DNA of 64,000 bases from Struthidea cinerea (GCA_013397865.1 VZTI01002652.1:4470667-4534666), one strand, 5' to 3'. Positions 25,271 to 39,906 are shown, counted from the stretch's first letter. A program made the numbers and translations. Notes: generated from the letters alone by a model not told the origin.

Positions 25271-27460
25271 TATCAGACATACAGATGAAGAAACAAATAG
25301 GAAAATGTGTAAAAAAATCCCCAATGAAGTCTTTTGTTCTCACTAAACCATACTTTCCCTGGAGTGAAACCAGAGACTCACCAGTTTTACCAACTCCTCC
25401 GCTATTTTTTAAATATGTTTGTGAAACTCACAGTCCAAGTATCCCATCTCCATGCAGCTCTTGCAATTTATTACTGCTGTATTACTCAAAGGAGGGAAAT
25501 TAGCTTGGAATTGTGCACTCCGACAGATGGCCACATGACAACGTGATGTCTCATAACAAAATTAAAAGAAAATGAAGTAAGCATAGCCTTGGAACTTGAA
25601 CACAAAAAGCTACTCTAAAAAAATCTCACAGGTTGCAAAGTCAAGACAAAAGTGAAAAAAAGCCAAATTTAATCTAGCCCAGTTCTACATACTATATAGT
25701 AGACATATTATGCTTAAAATGGACAAAATAGTATGATTATATACTCGTTTTTGTACACGGCGCTGCCTCTTCCATGCATGACACAGAACTGCTCTTGGGA
25801 ATCAATCATGATTGTTCAGTATATTTCTCATTTTGGAGGATCCTACATTTGCTGAATTGGAGTAGAGTTACTATATCTGAAGAAAAAAGGACAGTATCAG
25901 AATTTTGATATATGTATTTAAAACCAGAAAATGCTACATACTGCATCTACTAAAACAAGAATTTAAATTAAGCCTCCAAACTATTGGGAACATTCACTAT
26001 AATTTTTTTTTTTTCCATGGTATTGAAAAGGGCAGGTCACAAACCAGAAACAAATACATACTACACACAAGATGAGTAAGAATCTGATTGACAATTGTGC
26101 GTCTCAAACACACTGCACAGAACCAAGATTATTAATGTTCATTAAGCTCTCCAGCACGACAGAGATGAACATCATAGAACATTTCCCAGTTCTACTTTCA
26201 GAACCGAGAAGGAATCATTTGCATTAAGTGTGACACAAATCTAGCAAGGACAACATATATTCATGAATGAGTACCCTTCCATCCTACAGGCTGAGGTAGG
26301 GCCTTATGGAAAGAGATACCAGCCTTCAATTAGGTGATTATTATCTTACAAGATATATTCATAAAAGACCAAAATTACACTTACATGGACACCCTTGCTT
26401 CTGGTATTCTTTTGAGTATGTGATTTTTGCAACCTGAATAATCTTTCTTTCATGTAAAGTCAAGGATTCTCTCTGCTAGTAGTACTGTGGTACTAATAGT
26501 ATTCCACTGCAGTATTAATTTAATAAGAACATCCCTATTAGAATAAAATGCAGATCTCCAACAGAGTGGGACTTCACAATGAGAAGTGCAAAGCAGTCAT
26601 TCAGAAATGGGTATTCGTCCTTCAAACACTCTAACATTTGGAAAACGGCATAAAATGGGTGGTGAACAAGTGGGTTGCTGTGGAATGGAATTTAACAAAC
26701 AGGAAGCTTGCAATTATTTGCCAGTCAAGGGTTGTAATCTTGAATCCTTTCCTGCTTGTTATCAGATGAAGTTTTGTATGACACAAGAAGTGAGTTACAG
26801 GGAACTGGAATAGTGGGGTATTATTTACTTTGATGTTGGATTTTTTTTACCCAAGAATCAAGTTTATCTCCATGAAAAACTGTCACTATTGCACAAAACC
26901 CACAAAACCCACCAAACTTTTTCATAGCTGGAAATAGTATCCAAACAATTAGCTTGTCTAACGACAAAAATTAAACCTACTCAAGAGACTGGCTGAACTG
27001 CTTCTTAGGAGGGAGAAGGAAGGTTGTGCTGCAAGTGGTACTGATGGTTCTACAAACACAAACACTTGAAATCATCACTAGGACTACCCATAGGAGTGTA
27101 ACCCTGAAAGAAGAAACCTCTTCCTGCTTACTTACATCCTTATCAAAGGGTTTCTACTTTTGGCAAGAAAAGAATGATCAGTTCTCACACTGCAGACAAA
27201 TTTCAGTCACTGAGCTGCATTCCTCCAAACCAGGCTTTTTCTGCCCTTTCAGGCAGATTCCTTTTCATTACAAGCTCCATCTTGTCCCAGCGTGTTACTG
27301 TACGCTGTTTATCTCATGCCGTTTCTCACCATTTATATTACTTTATCTTCACAGTAAGAGAAAACCTGAGAGGGAGCAATTTGTAAAGTGCCTCAGAATT
27401 ATTTAGTGTCATATGACTCGAGTAATTACGGAATACAGTTAAGATGCCATTTGTTCCTAC

Positions 27461-27554
27461 CTGCATCGATGGCACATGGGTAATGGTATCGGAAGGAGCA
27501 GCCTTTGTTGTAGCAGCCTAAGGTGGCTCCTGGATCCTGGCAATGGGAACATTT
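27461..27554 (-). CDS. TCF20: TCF20 exon 3 (PHD zinc-finger core)
   Basis: This 94-nt exon encodes 31 residues plus one base. It starts KCSHCQDPGATLGCYNKGC and ends with a His-Tyr-Pro-Cys motif before AIDA. It supplies the CxxC, CxxxxC and HxxC zinc ligands of the extended PHD finger begun in the large exon. The acceptor is tttctctttcag before AAA TGT, and the donor is GTAGGA after ATCGATGCAG. The phase leaves one G, which the next exon completes to Asp. It is too short and too spliced to stand out as an open reading frame. It was placed by family match and by exact phase agreement with both neighbours. Confidence 0.94.
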
Positions 27555-30500
27555 CTGAAAGAGAAACCAAGAACAGTAACGAAGATTGCAGTCATCTTTC
27601 TGAATACCTGTATTTTCCTGGGAATTTTATCAACCACATTCCAGCACAAATTTTTTGACAAATCATGTTAATATCTATCTTTCCACACCATACAAATAAA
27701 GGCCTTTCAAACAGGTAGCAACATAAGCTCTTTCAAACTACAAACTTTTCAGCTGTGCACACCAGGCAAGAGATACAAACGTTCCACCATTCAGAAAGAA
27801 CTTGAAACACTTCCTAAATCTGTTTTACTGGCCCATGTTTCAGTACCTGACAATGACATCACTATTAAAATAGGAGGAAAAAGAGTGTTTTTGAATCTAC
27901 AGCAGCTTTAAAAGGAAAATTAGCATGACAAATAACAATTTAGGAAGACAGCACCATAAAAGTAATTTGGTTGCGTCATTTTCATTATCACTAGCAGTTG
28001 AGGCAGATCAAGGCCAAGTTGTATATATTTTTTTGCAGGTGATCAAAAAAGGTTTATTTGGAGCAGGAGAAGATGCCATCATGGGAAAACACTCCATCAT
28101 CACAGAAATGGCACATGTCCAAAAAAATCACTTGCAGTGCAACAAGGTTGCTCATACAATTATTGTCAAAGTAGCTCAGACTCATCTGATGACCACGTTC
28201 AATTTTCATTAGTTAAATCCCATTAGCTCAACTAGTCAATTATGTATTTGAACATAATATCAGACAATTGTGAAAGCAGAAAGAAACTCTCGTTTACTTC
28301 ATCCTGAATGACTTAAGGAATGACCTAAGGAAGTAATTCTAGAGCCCATCTCATTCAGACAGCCATTTTATTTCTTGAATGTATACACTAAATGATTTGT
28401 GTTAACTAATCTAACATTCTGATGAAAGCTGATTTCTGACAGGTTGACACTTTTCCCTTATAAAAAGATATAGCCATACCTGGTAGAATTCACCAAATGA
28501 TAAGAGACTGCTACTATTTAAAAATTAAAAAGTTAATTAACTACTGGCAGAAAATGAAGAGAGGACCTATCATACTTTTTGAGTCATACCTAATAAACAC
28601 AGGAATTTTGTTTATTCTGTTAAACACAACCAACACCATAATAAAGCCTTGTATAATTGGTACAATCCATCTTGAATTCAGGCTGTGAGAAGTTGCCTTT
28701 GGTCTCTGCCTGCACACAGAGATGATGACATGATCTAAAATCACTGCTGCTACTGGAAAAGCTGGTGTCAAACCACACATGCTCTATTGCTGCTACCAGT
28801 GAGCTGCACCTGTACCGCACAGGAACAGCTGTGCTCGAGCCAGCAGCACACCTGGCACCGGACACGAGCATGGCTTTTCCACCATACGGCGACGCTCGCT
28901 TGCTAACATGGCCACATCCCCTGGACCACACGTCTTCAATCCCTGATCAGCACACACGCTGCAGTGGAGATTCGCAGAACAGACGTGGCCAAAGCTAACA
29001 GCCACAGCAAAGTTCCTCACTCTGCATAGTAAACAGGGCGTGGATTACAGTATTTCCAAACCCACTGAGAATATCTGACAGTTATTGCTCTTCCTACTAT
29101 TCTGTGCTATGCAGAGATGACTATAGTTTGTATTTAAATGCTTGAATGAAGATGAAAGCAAAACTAGCTCCAGCCATAAACCAGGTGGCCCTCTTCAAAT
29201 CAAAGCAGATGCAACTAACAGAAAAGCTTGTGAGATGTCAGTTCTTGTGACATCTACAACTGCAGTTTTGAATAACACCTTCTCTTTTCGGGTACACCAA
29301 AGCATCCTGAGCCTGATCTTCAGTGCTTCCTACTAAACCATGTCTATCTTCTAAGCACGACAAACTACTGCAGTATTTACGATGCAAGGGAAGTGTCCCT
29401 GAGGCCTAGAAAGAGACACACAAGCAGCTTATTATTGCCTGTCAGAACATGAATGCAAGTTTCCAAAGATTAAAAAAAAGGCTAAACCAATACTGAAATG
29501 CGCACCAAAATATATGGACCACTAGCCAAACTGCTATGTACTTCACTCTCCCATGGGAGTAAAACCAAATTTCATCCACAGAAAATGTCTTTTCCTGGCT
29601 CTGAAGTCACCTCTAGGAGGACATCATGTACTGGCAGTAGTCCCAGATTCACCTATGCCAAGTACTCACAAAGTGCAGCTTGAGGAGTTCTGAAACAGAG
29701 CTCTGTACCTGTGTATTTATTCTCGCTTTTAGATGTGGCTGACTGGGATTAATCCCAAATTGACTATTCTTTTTGAATGCAGATATGAATTTCTAGTCTT
29801 GTTCCTCAGAGGCATTCTGCCCTCCCTGCTTTATCTCATCTTTTACATACCATCACACTGTTGCAACAGAAAGTCATTCTCCCCTGGAACACTCTGTCCT
29901 GTGCAGAGCAGTCAATAAGAGCATAAGAGCTACAGCAGCAGAGCTTGAACTGCAGCTGTATAAAATATTTCTTAATACTAAAAAGGCATGTCTTAAAAGA
30001 GTGTGCTGTGTGATACAAGAGAAGACAACAAGACCCCTAGCAAAATTTTTGATACTTTTCCAAAAGTTAATTTATTTTGTGAACTTATTCTTTGTTGCAT
30101 CTAGCATGGTTCATGTTGCTATTCTGAAACGCACCGCAGAAACACGACAGGCATTTTGACAAATTTTCAGCTGAGAATGGGTAAGGAATACTTTAAAATC
30201 GTCTGTAGTTAGGAGTGATCAGACAGTAGAAGTGGATAGTTAGGATGCCAGTACATGTGCATCAAGCCTTCATTGCCCCCTTTTTTCAGTCTGGCAGACC
30301 AACGAGATTTTACCAAGGTTACCTGTGCTACACCCACAACAGCAATTCCCCAGTGGACAACTATGCCACTGACGGCTCAAGGCAGAGATCATCTGCTGCT
30401 GCTGGCTCCCGTGCTGCTGAACAAGTCTCCATTCTGGCAGATGCCTCTGCTTTTCACAAGCCACTGACAGTCTAATGGCCCCATTTCCTCTACCTCCAGG

Positions 30501-31297
30501 GACCCCCGACCATCTGCTTCTTTCAGGGGAAGCAGAGGGAACCACATACACAATAACTACTCTTTTCTTTCGAGTTCTTCCTTCTTGACACACCTGAGTG
30601 ACTGAACAAAGCAGACGCCCTACAAAGCTGTGTGGTTCTAAAACAACATACGAGTGTATCACCTTATCTTCGAAAGAGACTATCATCATGTAGTGCCACA
30701 TGGTTTCCAAACACACACAGTTGTTTCCATGAACACAGGAAAAAAAAGTGCTTAAGAAATTTCTGGATGGTCTCAGTCTTCTTTTGCAAGACAATGCTGC
30801 TGTGCCTTAAAAGGCAAAAAGATGCCCTGTTCCTACTGATATTTTCTGTGGCTTTGGTTAGAACCCTCATCTCACATATTTATGGTTAAAAACAAGAAGA
30901 AAATATGTACACTTCAACTAGAAAACATTCTAAAACCAAAATAAAATCACAGAACTTCATACAAGGAAATGTGTGAATTCAGCATAATGACCACTAATTG
31001 TTTTCTTGGTCCACAAGCAAATTTTCACCCAAACTCCACCACCCTGCAGCCATTCGCCACCAGATGGTAGCAGCCTGCTTGTCACTTGTAAAGGAATTAT
31101 AGCATTCTTAGCCAGGGAAACAGCACTCAAGCTCTCCTGGGAAGAGAAATTCCTTTTGCTCAGTAAGCAGCCTGCTTAACCTCCCCTGCTTGAAAGAGCT
31201 GAAGGCTGGTACTTGGAGTATGCTCCCAATGGGAGGTGCCAATGGATAGTAATCATTGCCAGGCATCTAATCAACTCCTGGCTTAAATTAAAAGAAG

Positions 31298-31313
31298 AAA
31301 AAAAAAAAAAAAA
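31298..31313. repeat. A homopolymer tract
   Basis: A run of 16 A residues in a longer A/G stretch of intron 2. No retroelement body is recognised next to it. Confidence 0.75.
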
Positions 31314-32850
31314 GAAGGAAAAAAAGAGACCACACAGCAAAGATTGATTCATAGGTCCTATCTCCACAATTCATCTCTGGCCACAAGGCACATATATCTC
31401 ACTTAGAATAGGCTGGAGAGACTGAAAAGTGCCATTTAGAAGAGACACTCCATCCCATGAACTAAATTATCAATAGTATTAAAGTCAGATACATTGTCTC
31501 TACCTCTCCACGCTATTAGCAGCCCATTTCTTCCTTGCTACAGCTCATCATTCTGTGTCTACCAAAATGAAGCAACAGCCAACCTGGAAGTGTGAACAGT
31601 TGGGGGACAGCTACCACAGCAGCAGCAGAACGGCTCTGATTCATTTAAAATGCTATGCCACCTACCAGCTATATTTTTTTTTGCTTTATGCTTGGCTTTT
31701 TTCCCCCTTGCAATCTGTATTCTTTCACTCTTCTGAGACCATACTGCTATATGTAATAAATAAGAGTATGTTTTTTGAGTACCTTTTTTTGCCTTCCTTA
31801 GATTTGCACCCAAATCCACCTAAGTGCTGTAACACAAAGACATCCCGAGCTACCTACCTTCCCCTCCTCCCAAACAAGCAGAAAGCTCTTAGCCTTGTGA
31901 AAACAAGTGCCCCAAGCTGCTCAAGTAAAGCACTCACCTGCTCACTTTGCCTCTGCACCGACAGAGATAATATCTTTGTCCCTAGACAAAGTACTCCTAA
32001 GTACTGGAATCCTACAGTGGACACGGTTTTGCTGGCGGGAGGATGGAAGCTGAAGACTAGCCCTTGCAACATATTCTGGACAGGAGCAGGAACGATTGCT
32101 TAGAAGCAGAAATTAATTTCTTCTAACACTATTGTAAGGTGTTTTCAGATGACTCTTCCACTGTCTTCCTTGCTGAACCATTACCAAACCAGTTTACGCA
32201 AGGACATTCACAACAGATGCAACCGTATCGTACTTTCTGCTGTCTATAATACAAAGCATCTTTTCGTGATGATTGGTTGCACCCCATACTCAAGACCTCT
32301 TGACTTCCTCTCTTCTAATGACCAGTTTTTCTTTTGCTCTGTTTTCTTTCTTTTTCCTTTGCTTTGCTTTCTAGGCATCTCCTTGTTTTGTCCCTTCTTA
32401 CATACCAGTGTCAATAATGCATAAAAGGAATAAAATGGAAAGCAACAACTGAAGGTTACTAACAAAGCAAAGCAAGCAAAAAGTGAAATATATGTGGTAT
32501 TAATTATACAGGTTCAAGTCTTTGCTTTACATGTTATATGCATTTTTCATACTCTCCTTCTCCTGTTTAAATTATAAGCTTTTAGGAAAATAATTGCTCC
32601 TGTATAATTGCACTGCACAAATGCAGATGTGAGATAATGAGGACTTCAGAGTCAGCTGCAATATTATGAAGGAGGGCCTTCTGACTATTTCTGATTAAAC
32701 AGTTGGCAGGCTCGGCAGAGGCTCAGATTTAATATCCAGGCAAAAGGGCAACAGAAGCAGCAGGCAGCCACATTCTCTTTCCTGGAAAGTGGGATGCAGA
32801 GAGACAACTTATTCCAAAAAGCTACAAGAAAAAATAAAAATAAACAAGTG

Positions 32851-32880
32851 CATATATATACACACACACACATATATATA
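32851..32880. repeat. TA-CA-TA compound microsatellite
   Basis: A compound array of four TA, five CA and four TA units in intron 2. The arrangement is symmetric about the CA block. Confidence 0.85.
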
Positions 32881-33319
32881 CTGCTTGCTACAGGAGAAAG
32901 AAATAAGTGATTTTGCTGCAAAAAGGGACCAAGATGAAAAAAAGCAGGGTGGGAAGACATTTTTAGGAAACAGGAGAGGAAGAGAGTACTTCCACTCTGA
33001 TGTGCAGATAGTGGTTAATGAAAAAAATTGTTTATGTGACTGGGGCTACAGATAACAACCAGTACTGAAGGATACAGAACTATTAGTTTACATTTCCTGA
33101 CAAACAATTTTAAGTTACCAAAAAACCAGGCACAGAATATCAGTAAAATGAAACTCACAATTAAAAAGATAAAAATCTTTAAACTTGCATTATAAAAAGG
33201 CATCTCTTGCCAACGATGATGCACTCCCATAGCAAGAAAATCAAATAAATAATAAAGGATAATTGTCCTGAGTAAAACTGGACAGTTATCTTCAAGTCAA
33301 GAAACTAAGGACAAATTTA

Positions 33320-34560
33320 GATTCCAAGATCTCAGCAAACAGACAAATCAATGATCTGGAAGATGCTGTACTAATAAAGCTGCATTAGGAAACATAGTAA
33401 AAAGTCAGAACTGCAGTGCTGCACAGGCTGCTGAAGCACAAAGGGAAGCTGCAGCTCAAAATGGATGGCATAGAAAAAAAACCCACAAGAAATCCAAGAG
33501 CTGGAAAATGTCTTAAAAATGGAAAATCCTATTCAATACATATGAAACTGATTAAACTAGAACAGAAGCACTTGAAATTAAGAGCAGAGCATTTTATTAC
33601 CCTCAACTAGAAGGAAAAATAGAAAGCAACAAGAACAGAAATAAATGTTTAGTTTAACAAAGAATGGCTTGCCAGCAATAACTTTAAAGTCCTATGCAGA
33701 CACTTAAGCTATTCAACTGCACTTAAGCGATTCACAGAGACTCTCGAAAAAGGGTGTGAACAATAAGATGTGAAAACTTGTAAAGTCTGTGAAATTATCC
33801 AGGGTAGCCAGATCTCAAATTGATAGTAAAAAGCTTCAAAACCATCTCACAACCGTGGACAACTGCATGATAAAATGGAGATGAAAATTACTATTGTTAA
33901 GTGCAAAGTGATAGATGTGGTGAAAATATTTTCACCTATGCACATACATGATGACAGATTCTAAATTAGCTTTTACTACTCATAGGAAGGAATTAGTAGT
34001 CATCCTAGACAGAAACATCATGCAGTCCCTGCAACTGCAAAAAAGGACAGCCAAAACATATACCACTATTAAGAAAATAAATCCATAATGAAACTCAAAT
34101 CTTCATGTCTGTTACTTCTGCAGTAGCCTGACATCTTACTGTTATGCGTGGTTCTGACGACCCTATTAAGAAAGGAGTACAACTGATCAGAAAAAAAAAA
34201 TGGACAGACCACAGAGATAACTAGGAATGTAAAGAACCTGTATATAAGAGAAGTCTAAGTATTTTCAAAAAGAGGGAACCAAAGGGGGATTAAGACCTAC
34301 AAAATCCAATATGATGAGCGTAAGGGAATGATTCTTAGCCGTTTCCAAGAAGGAAGAGCAGGTTTAAATGTAACGTAGACCTGCTTTTTTTCACTCAAGT
34401 AACTAAAAGTCATTGCCAAAGAATGCTGCACCAGCAAAAAGATAAGCAAGTTCATAAACAGATCAGACAAGCTCATCAAGGACAGGTATGCCTCTGCCTG
34501 GTAAACATGGGGATACCAAAGCTACAGCTCTAAAGCTGTGATTGCTGAAAGGAGGGAGAA
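33320..34560 (+). mobile_element. Ancient CR1-like LINE fragment
   Basis: Diverged but collinear with old reptile/bird CR1 (CR1-L3-like) ORF2 ends as I remember them. Blocks are atcaatgatctggaagat near 33350, gatgaaaattactattgttaa with gtgcaaagtgatagatg near 33880, gattctaaattagcttttac near 33957, gaattagtagtcatcctagac near 33990 and aagaaaataaatccataatg near 34070. Heavy decay with many small gaps implies an old insertion. Edges are rough. A repeat search against sauropsid consensus sequences would settle the family. Confidence 0.6.
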
Positions 34561-37500
34561 AATATGCAACTATCATTCTGTACATGCCTAGTTTACTACA
34601 AATCTCTGAATATGTGCAGTGAAGTGGTAAATACATGGCCATTGCTGGCGACAGGACACTGCAACAAAATGTACTTTTTCATCTGTCTGGAAAGTTAGTT
34701 CTTCTGAAGACCAAGAGATGTAATTGTGAAATTCCACAATGAACAACAAAAACCCCCCACGATTATCAAAAAGAACGCAGGCACCCACAAATTACTGTTT
34801 GGTTACAAGTTTTTAAGACTCTGTAGTCTTATTCTCCCTAACAGGAAGGTTGAGCTAAACTATAACACTATATAAAAGATAGAAATTCAATCTAAGTGAT
34901 AAATTCATGTTCACTACTCCTTACAAGCCTGTTTTGTTCACTTGGTGGAGTGATCAAAGGCTTAAATGTGCATGAATATATGAGACTGGTGAAGAGCCAA
35001 GTAAGACTTGAAGGGGGATGAATCCTTCCCGCCTCTTCCACACAGTGGAAGGAGAAAAAATCCAAACAAAATAAAGACCCAGTGTAACTGAACCAGAACA
35101 GAGGTTAGGGCCTTCAAGAGTAAACCAGTGGCTAACTAAAACAGATTCAGCAAAATTAACAAAACCACTAATTTTAAATGGTGCTGAAAAATCGTGTTTA
35201 GTTTCAGTTAAACAGGCTAAGTACATACCTATGTAACCATTTCATACTTTTAAAGGAATATTAAAATAATACATAGACTACCAAGTCCAAGAAGCCGAGA
35301 AATTCATAAATCTTGTTTACTTTGATGCAAAGAGCCACCCTGAATGTGAGAAATATTTCAGAAAACCACTTGTAAGTACAGGGACTTGAGTTTGCTAAAG
35401 TATGCAAGTCTAGCAGAAAAAATTATACCATTTACGTTATCTTGACTATTCATTTGGGGAATTAAACATGCAACAATAAGTGCAATTTAGTTACAAAAAG
35501 GTCTGAAAGACAGAAAAGCAGACTTAAAAGAGGAAAAAGAAATTCAAATTTTCAAGCAGCGATTATGTGATAAGGACACACAGAGTTGTGGGAACAGCAC
35601 AGTCAGCAAGGGAGCATTTACTCCGGTTGGATTTTCTACCAGTACTAGATTTATTTCTCAGCCATCCTGGATACTGATTACAGGAAATATCCAAATATAT
35701 TGTAAATTTCTATTTAGTGCAAGACCTACCAAGTACAGTATAAAACAACAGCATGCAGTTACCTTAAAAGAACGCAACATCTCCACTATGATCGAAGAGA
35801 TTTTGGATAAATTAATTACCAGAAAAGAAATAGCTTTGAATATCAATGTCTGGAGTGATATAAAAAAGGAAAAAAACGGATATAAACAAGAAAATGCAAT
35901 AAACTCAAGGTTTTGAAGAGGCGAACTGCATAACAGAAGCAGCTTTTCTCTAATCAAAGAAAAAAAGAGATGATGCTGAGTATTTACTAAAAGGCTCAAA
36001 ATAAAAAAAAAAGATTGGTTCACTAAAGACACAATCACTATGTTATTAGGAGCAGTGGATTCAACAGAAACAAAATCTTTATAAAGGCTAAAAAATAAGG
36101 AAATACTTTTGATCAAAGCAAACTGTAAATGGAAAATATTTTGACAAGATATTACATATCTATGCAACCTGACAGGGAAAAGGGTGCAGCACAAATCCAC
36201 CCCTGTCAATGACTCAAAGACTTGTAACATTGGACAGAAACACACCATTTGTCATTACTTGTAATAATCTGTGCAAGCCTTCATCATAAACAGAGCCCCA
36301 CTGTGCAAGACACTTCGGTAAAAGAGAACAAAGCGTTGGTGGATGCAAAGGGATGAAATAGGAATGGTGAGACTGAGCCAGCAGTGTTGGGCAGAGTCCA
36401 TCTCAGCAGCAGGCTAAGCATATCCAATTATTCAGCACAAATCCCAGACAAGAAGGGCTTTGAAGAAATGCATGAAGAAAAACAAAGGTAAATATGCAGA
36501 GTTTTAAAAGTGAAGCACTTAATTTAGGAAATTATAAAATTAGCCAGGGTGTACTGATTGGAAGTAAATCTTAAGTTCTTGAAATTGAAAAAAGAAAAAG
36601 GAGCAGGATGAAAGCAAATAAAATAATGACGAGTAACTTATGTTTGAGGCATAAGAAAATAGGAGATGGGCAGATGAATGTGAAAGAAGTAGGAATGTGA
36701 AAATGACCGTTTGGAACAACAAATGTTTGTGACAGTATTCCATCTAAACGGCACTTTACTAAGAATACCAATTCTTAAATTGAGGTCTAAAGAACCACTC
36801 CTACTGCACAGTCAAAATACATTTCACTGCAAGGCTACGTGAAAAAAGTACAATGTTTATCTTACTGGAAAATAAATAACTCATCTCTCTAGAAAAAAGG
36901 TAGCAAACAAGACTACTGCTCAATGCCATTAAAGAAAGAAGACAGCTCCCCCAGAAGGCCACCACAGCAGAAGTTGGCAGCAGAGCTCCTATAAGGAGTA
37001 ACAAAGTGCACCCCAGTATTCCTGAGGTCACTGGTGGCTGTTGCTACCAATGAGAAAAAACAGCAGAAGATGAATCCAAGAGAAGAGGTAAACGTGCAAT
37101 GCTTGCAGAAAGAGAAATGCCTGTAAGTCAGTACATCTCTCTTCAGTGATAAGCTGTCAAGCAACATATCAGTCTTAAAAAAAAAAAAAGTTACAAGCTT
37201 ATGAACCACAGCAATAAATCATCAATCACAGTTGAGGGAAAGTAGACAATTAGCACATATTGATGAAACATCCTCAGATACACAGAGGGTGCTCTATGTA
37301 AAATAAAACTCGTTGGCCAAAAATTTGAATGGGTTTAGAGAGGAATACATTATTTCATTATTCAATAGTCTATAATAATATATGTGCTACTTAAACTGCC
37401 CATTGCAATAATAGGTACCATTTATGAATTCTAACCTGAATTTATACAAGAACATGTAGTGTCTGTAGGCTCGTCACAGATACAACACAGGAAAACATGG

Positions 37501-39906
37501 TATGAACTAGCAGCAGTTTGGAAGAGGCAGAAAATATAAATAGCAGCAGTCCAAGCCCGGATGGCATTCCAGCTGGATATTACAAAGCAGCTGAGGTAGT
37601 GTCAGTAGTTTCTTTAAAGGACAGACATAATGTGGTTCTCCTGAGAGAAGAACTTCCTCGATTAGATGGGGTTCTCCTGAAATCTAAAGGGAAAGGACTA
37701 ATAAAGATCTTCTGGGCTTAGAACACTACTGAATCATGGTAAAGACAATAATATTCATTTGCAAGCCACACCTTCAGTTTCATAAATCTAGATCAATCTA
37801 TACTATGAAAAAAGGGCTGGGATGAGCCACAGATTGCTAGAAATAAATTACTGTGCAAGATCAAAGAGAAATTTCAATCTTTTTTTCACCTGCAGTAGAA
37901 ATCAAAGGATACAGGCATTTTTGTTCAGTTTTTCTTTTATTTTACATAAACACACCCTCTTCTTACTTCTTATTCCTTCATCTTCTGAAGGCTCTAGCCC
38001 AAAATCAGAAGAGTAAGTCAGCATTAAAGTCTTCTTTGTTAAGACAGCTTCAGAATAGAAGATTCTTCTTTTGGCATTACCCTTGTAGCTATCTGCCCAG
38101 AAAACTGAATTTATTGGTAAATTTTCATAACTCCTGTTCCCCAGGAACTGCCTCTGAAAGTTTCTGTTTAGAAGAGTGGTACCGTGCAGCATCACTAAAG
38201 AATCCTTATACTTCTCAACGATAAACTGTAACACTTCAAAGGAAGAATAATTAAATTTAAGTATAGGACTTAAGACTGCATTAAAAACCTTGTAAAATGG
38301 TTTTATGCACCTATAATGTGAGTATTGGAATTTTCTAATCTACACAATTTCCTAAAATGAACTTTAAAAAAATAATAATGTTGGTTTTCTGGAAAGCATC
38401 AGTTACGAACTGTGTCAACTCTGAAATTTTAGTGATTAACTTGGAGAGTTACTCCCCAAGAAAAATCTCAACAATTAAATATAAATGAATTCACATATGG
38501 GATAAGTACGCTGTTATTAATATTTTCAGCATTTTAACTTTTTACAAGAAAATAGAAAGTTAACAGCAAATGAACACATTACAAAACATTTTTATTATTT
38601 TTTTGGACCTGACTCTAAATGACACATGAACAAACTTTATCTTCCTGCCATTACATCTATGCAACTAAACCATGAAACCTTGTATCAGCTCCCTAATCTT
38701 CCAATTTAATCGAGAACATCTGACAACTTAAACACATACTGTACTTTCAAAGCACCCTACAAAAATGGTCACAAAATAAGTGGTCTTAAAGCCTACTTTA
38801 CAGAATAATCAAATGACTTGTCAAAGGCCATGCAATCAATTTCTGACAGGCACGAAGTCAGAAAAGTTTACAGCTCTCAAACCTGAACTCAAGTACATGA
38901 ACTTGCTTTTCCCTCCCATCCCCACCCACCTTTTTTATTTTCCTTTTAAGTTTCACATTGAGCAGCAGTATCCTTCAGTGGAAGTCCCCATTTCAGAGAT
39001 TCATGCCAGGACGTCCTCCTCCTCCTTCCCCTTCCCTAGCAGTCTTTTATGAAGCTGGTCAGTTGCCTTTAATCATCAATAACTTTCTGAAATTTAGCAA
39101 GTGTGAGCTCTCAGTAAGAATAAAGGAGTCGGAGGCACAAGAAAAGCTGCAATTAACAGCAGTCTAGTGAAAAGTAAGGACAAAAACATGTTGTGAAATG
39201 AGGAGCCACGAAAAAAGAAATACAGCTGAGTTTGGTCTCCTAGTTCTAAGCGCAAACCAAAAGAAAATATGCAAGAAGCTACAAATGAGGGGATGAATGA
39301 AGTAAATGAAATGAATGAAGTAAATGAAGACTGCACAACCAGTTTTTAATACCAACTTTGAATATTTTCTCAAACAGAAGGAAGGTTTATGACCCAGACA
39401 ACACTCAGCTGGCTGAGATAAGACCTAAGTGTACTTACGCTACAATCAGTTGTGCAGCCAGACCTCAGGAAGGCATATGCAATCTGTTTTTATCACTGGT
39501 AGCTCAGGTGGTGACAAACAGTGCAGCTGCAACACCCAGAGCCCTGGGAGGGCTTTGCCACTCAGCACCACCTTGTGCCTTGAGTAGGGCTGGAATTTCA
39601 CACCAGGTCCTACCCTGGTATTTCTCCTCTTATGGCAAGTCTGAAGACAACTTAAGTAGATTTACACCATTAAAGTCACACACTGAGCACTGTCAGAATT
39701 TCTCAAAAGAAGCTGTAGCTACTTGAGACCTTTTAACTGAAGGGAAATGTCTGCTTTAGGTTACTCCATCTGGCAAATTAGGCTAGAGGAAGGGAGGGAG
39801 CATCCAGTCCCTAGCATTTCTGAATCATGGAATCATCGTAATAAAAAAGAAAAACCCCTACCTTTTCATCTAGACAACGAGATGGATGTACTTGACATCA
39901 GTAATA

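Larger units (their letters stand above)
20833..27460 (-). other. TCF20 intron 3 (about 6.6 kb)
   Basis: The intron runs from GTAGGA to tctcctttag. It contains a purine-rich stretch (about 24770-25270), a GC-richer patch with an inverted repeat (about 21540-21880) and otherwise AT-rich unique sequence. No repeat element beyond low complexity is recognised and no exon is supported. Confidence 0.85.

Noticed and set aside
30270..30794. A 174-codon minus-strand frame in intron 2
   Set aside because: Competing plus-strand frames overlap it, there is no family resemblance, and the border sequences do not fit TCF20 phases.
31555..32103. A 182-codon plus-strand frame in intron 2
   Set aside because: Low-complexity Phe/Leu/Ser/Pro sequence with no recognisable domain; it reads opposite to TCF20 and lacks promoter or splice evidence.
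35658..36248. A 196-codon minus-strand frame with a hydrophobic, membrane-like product
   Set aside because: It lies in a purine-rich intronic stretch whose complement gives Phe, Leu, Ser and Ile by composition. There are no domain motifs and no splice context.
37518..37721. Frame with SPSPDGIPAGYYK, resembling a LINE reverse transcriptase PGPDGI motif
   Set aside because: The match is only about a dozen residues and the remainder does not continue the domain, so an old LINE fragment is possible but unsupported.
39815..39845. gaatcatggaatcatcg, similar to the start of a reverse-strand CR1 tail
   Set aside because: The sequence that follows does not continue as CR1.
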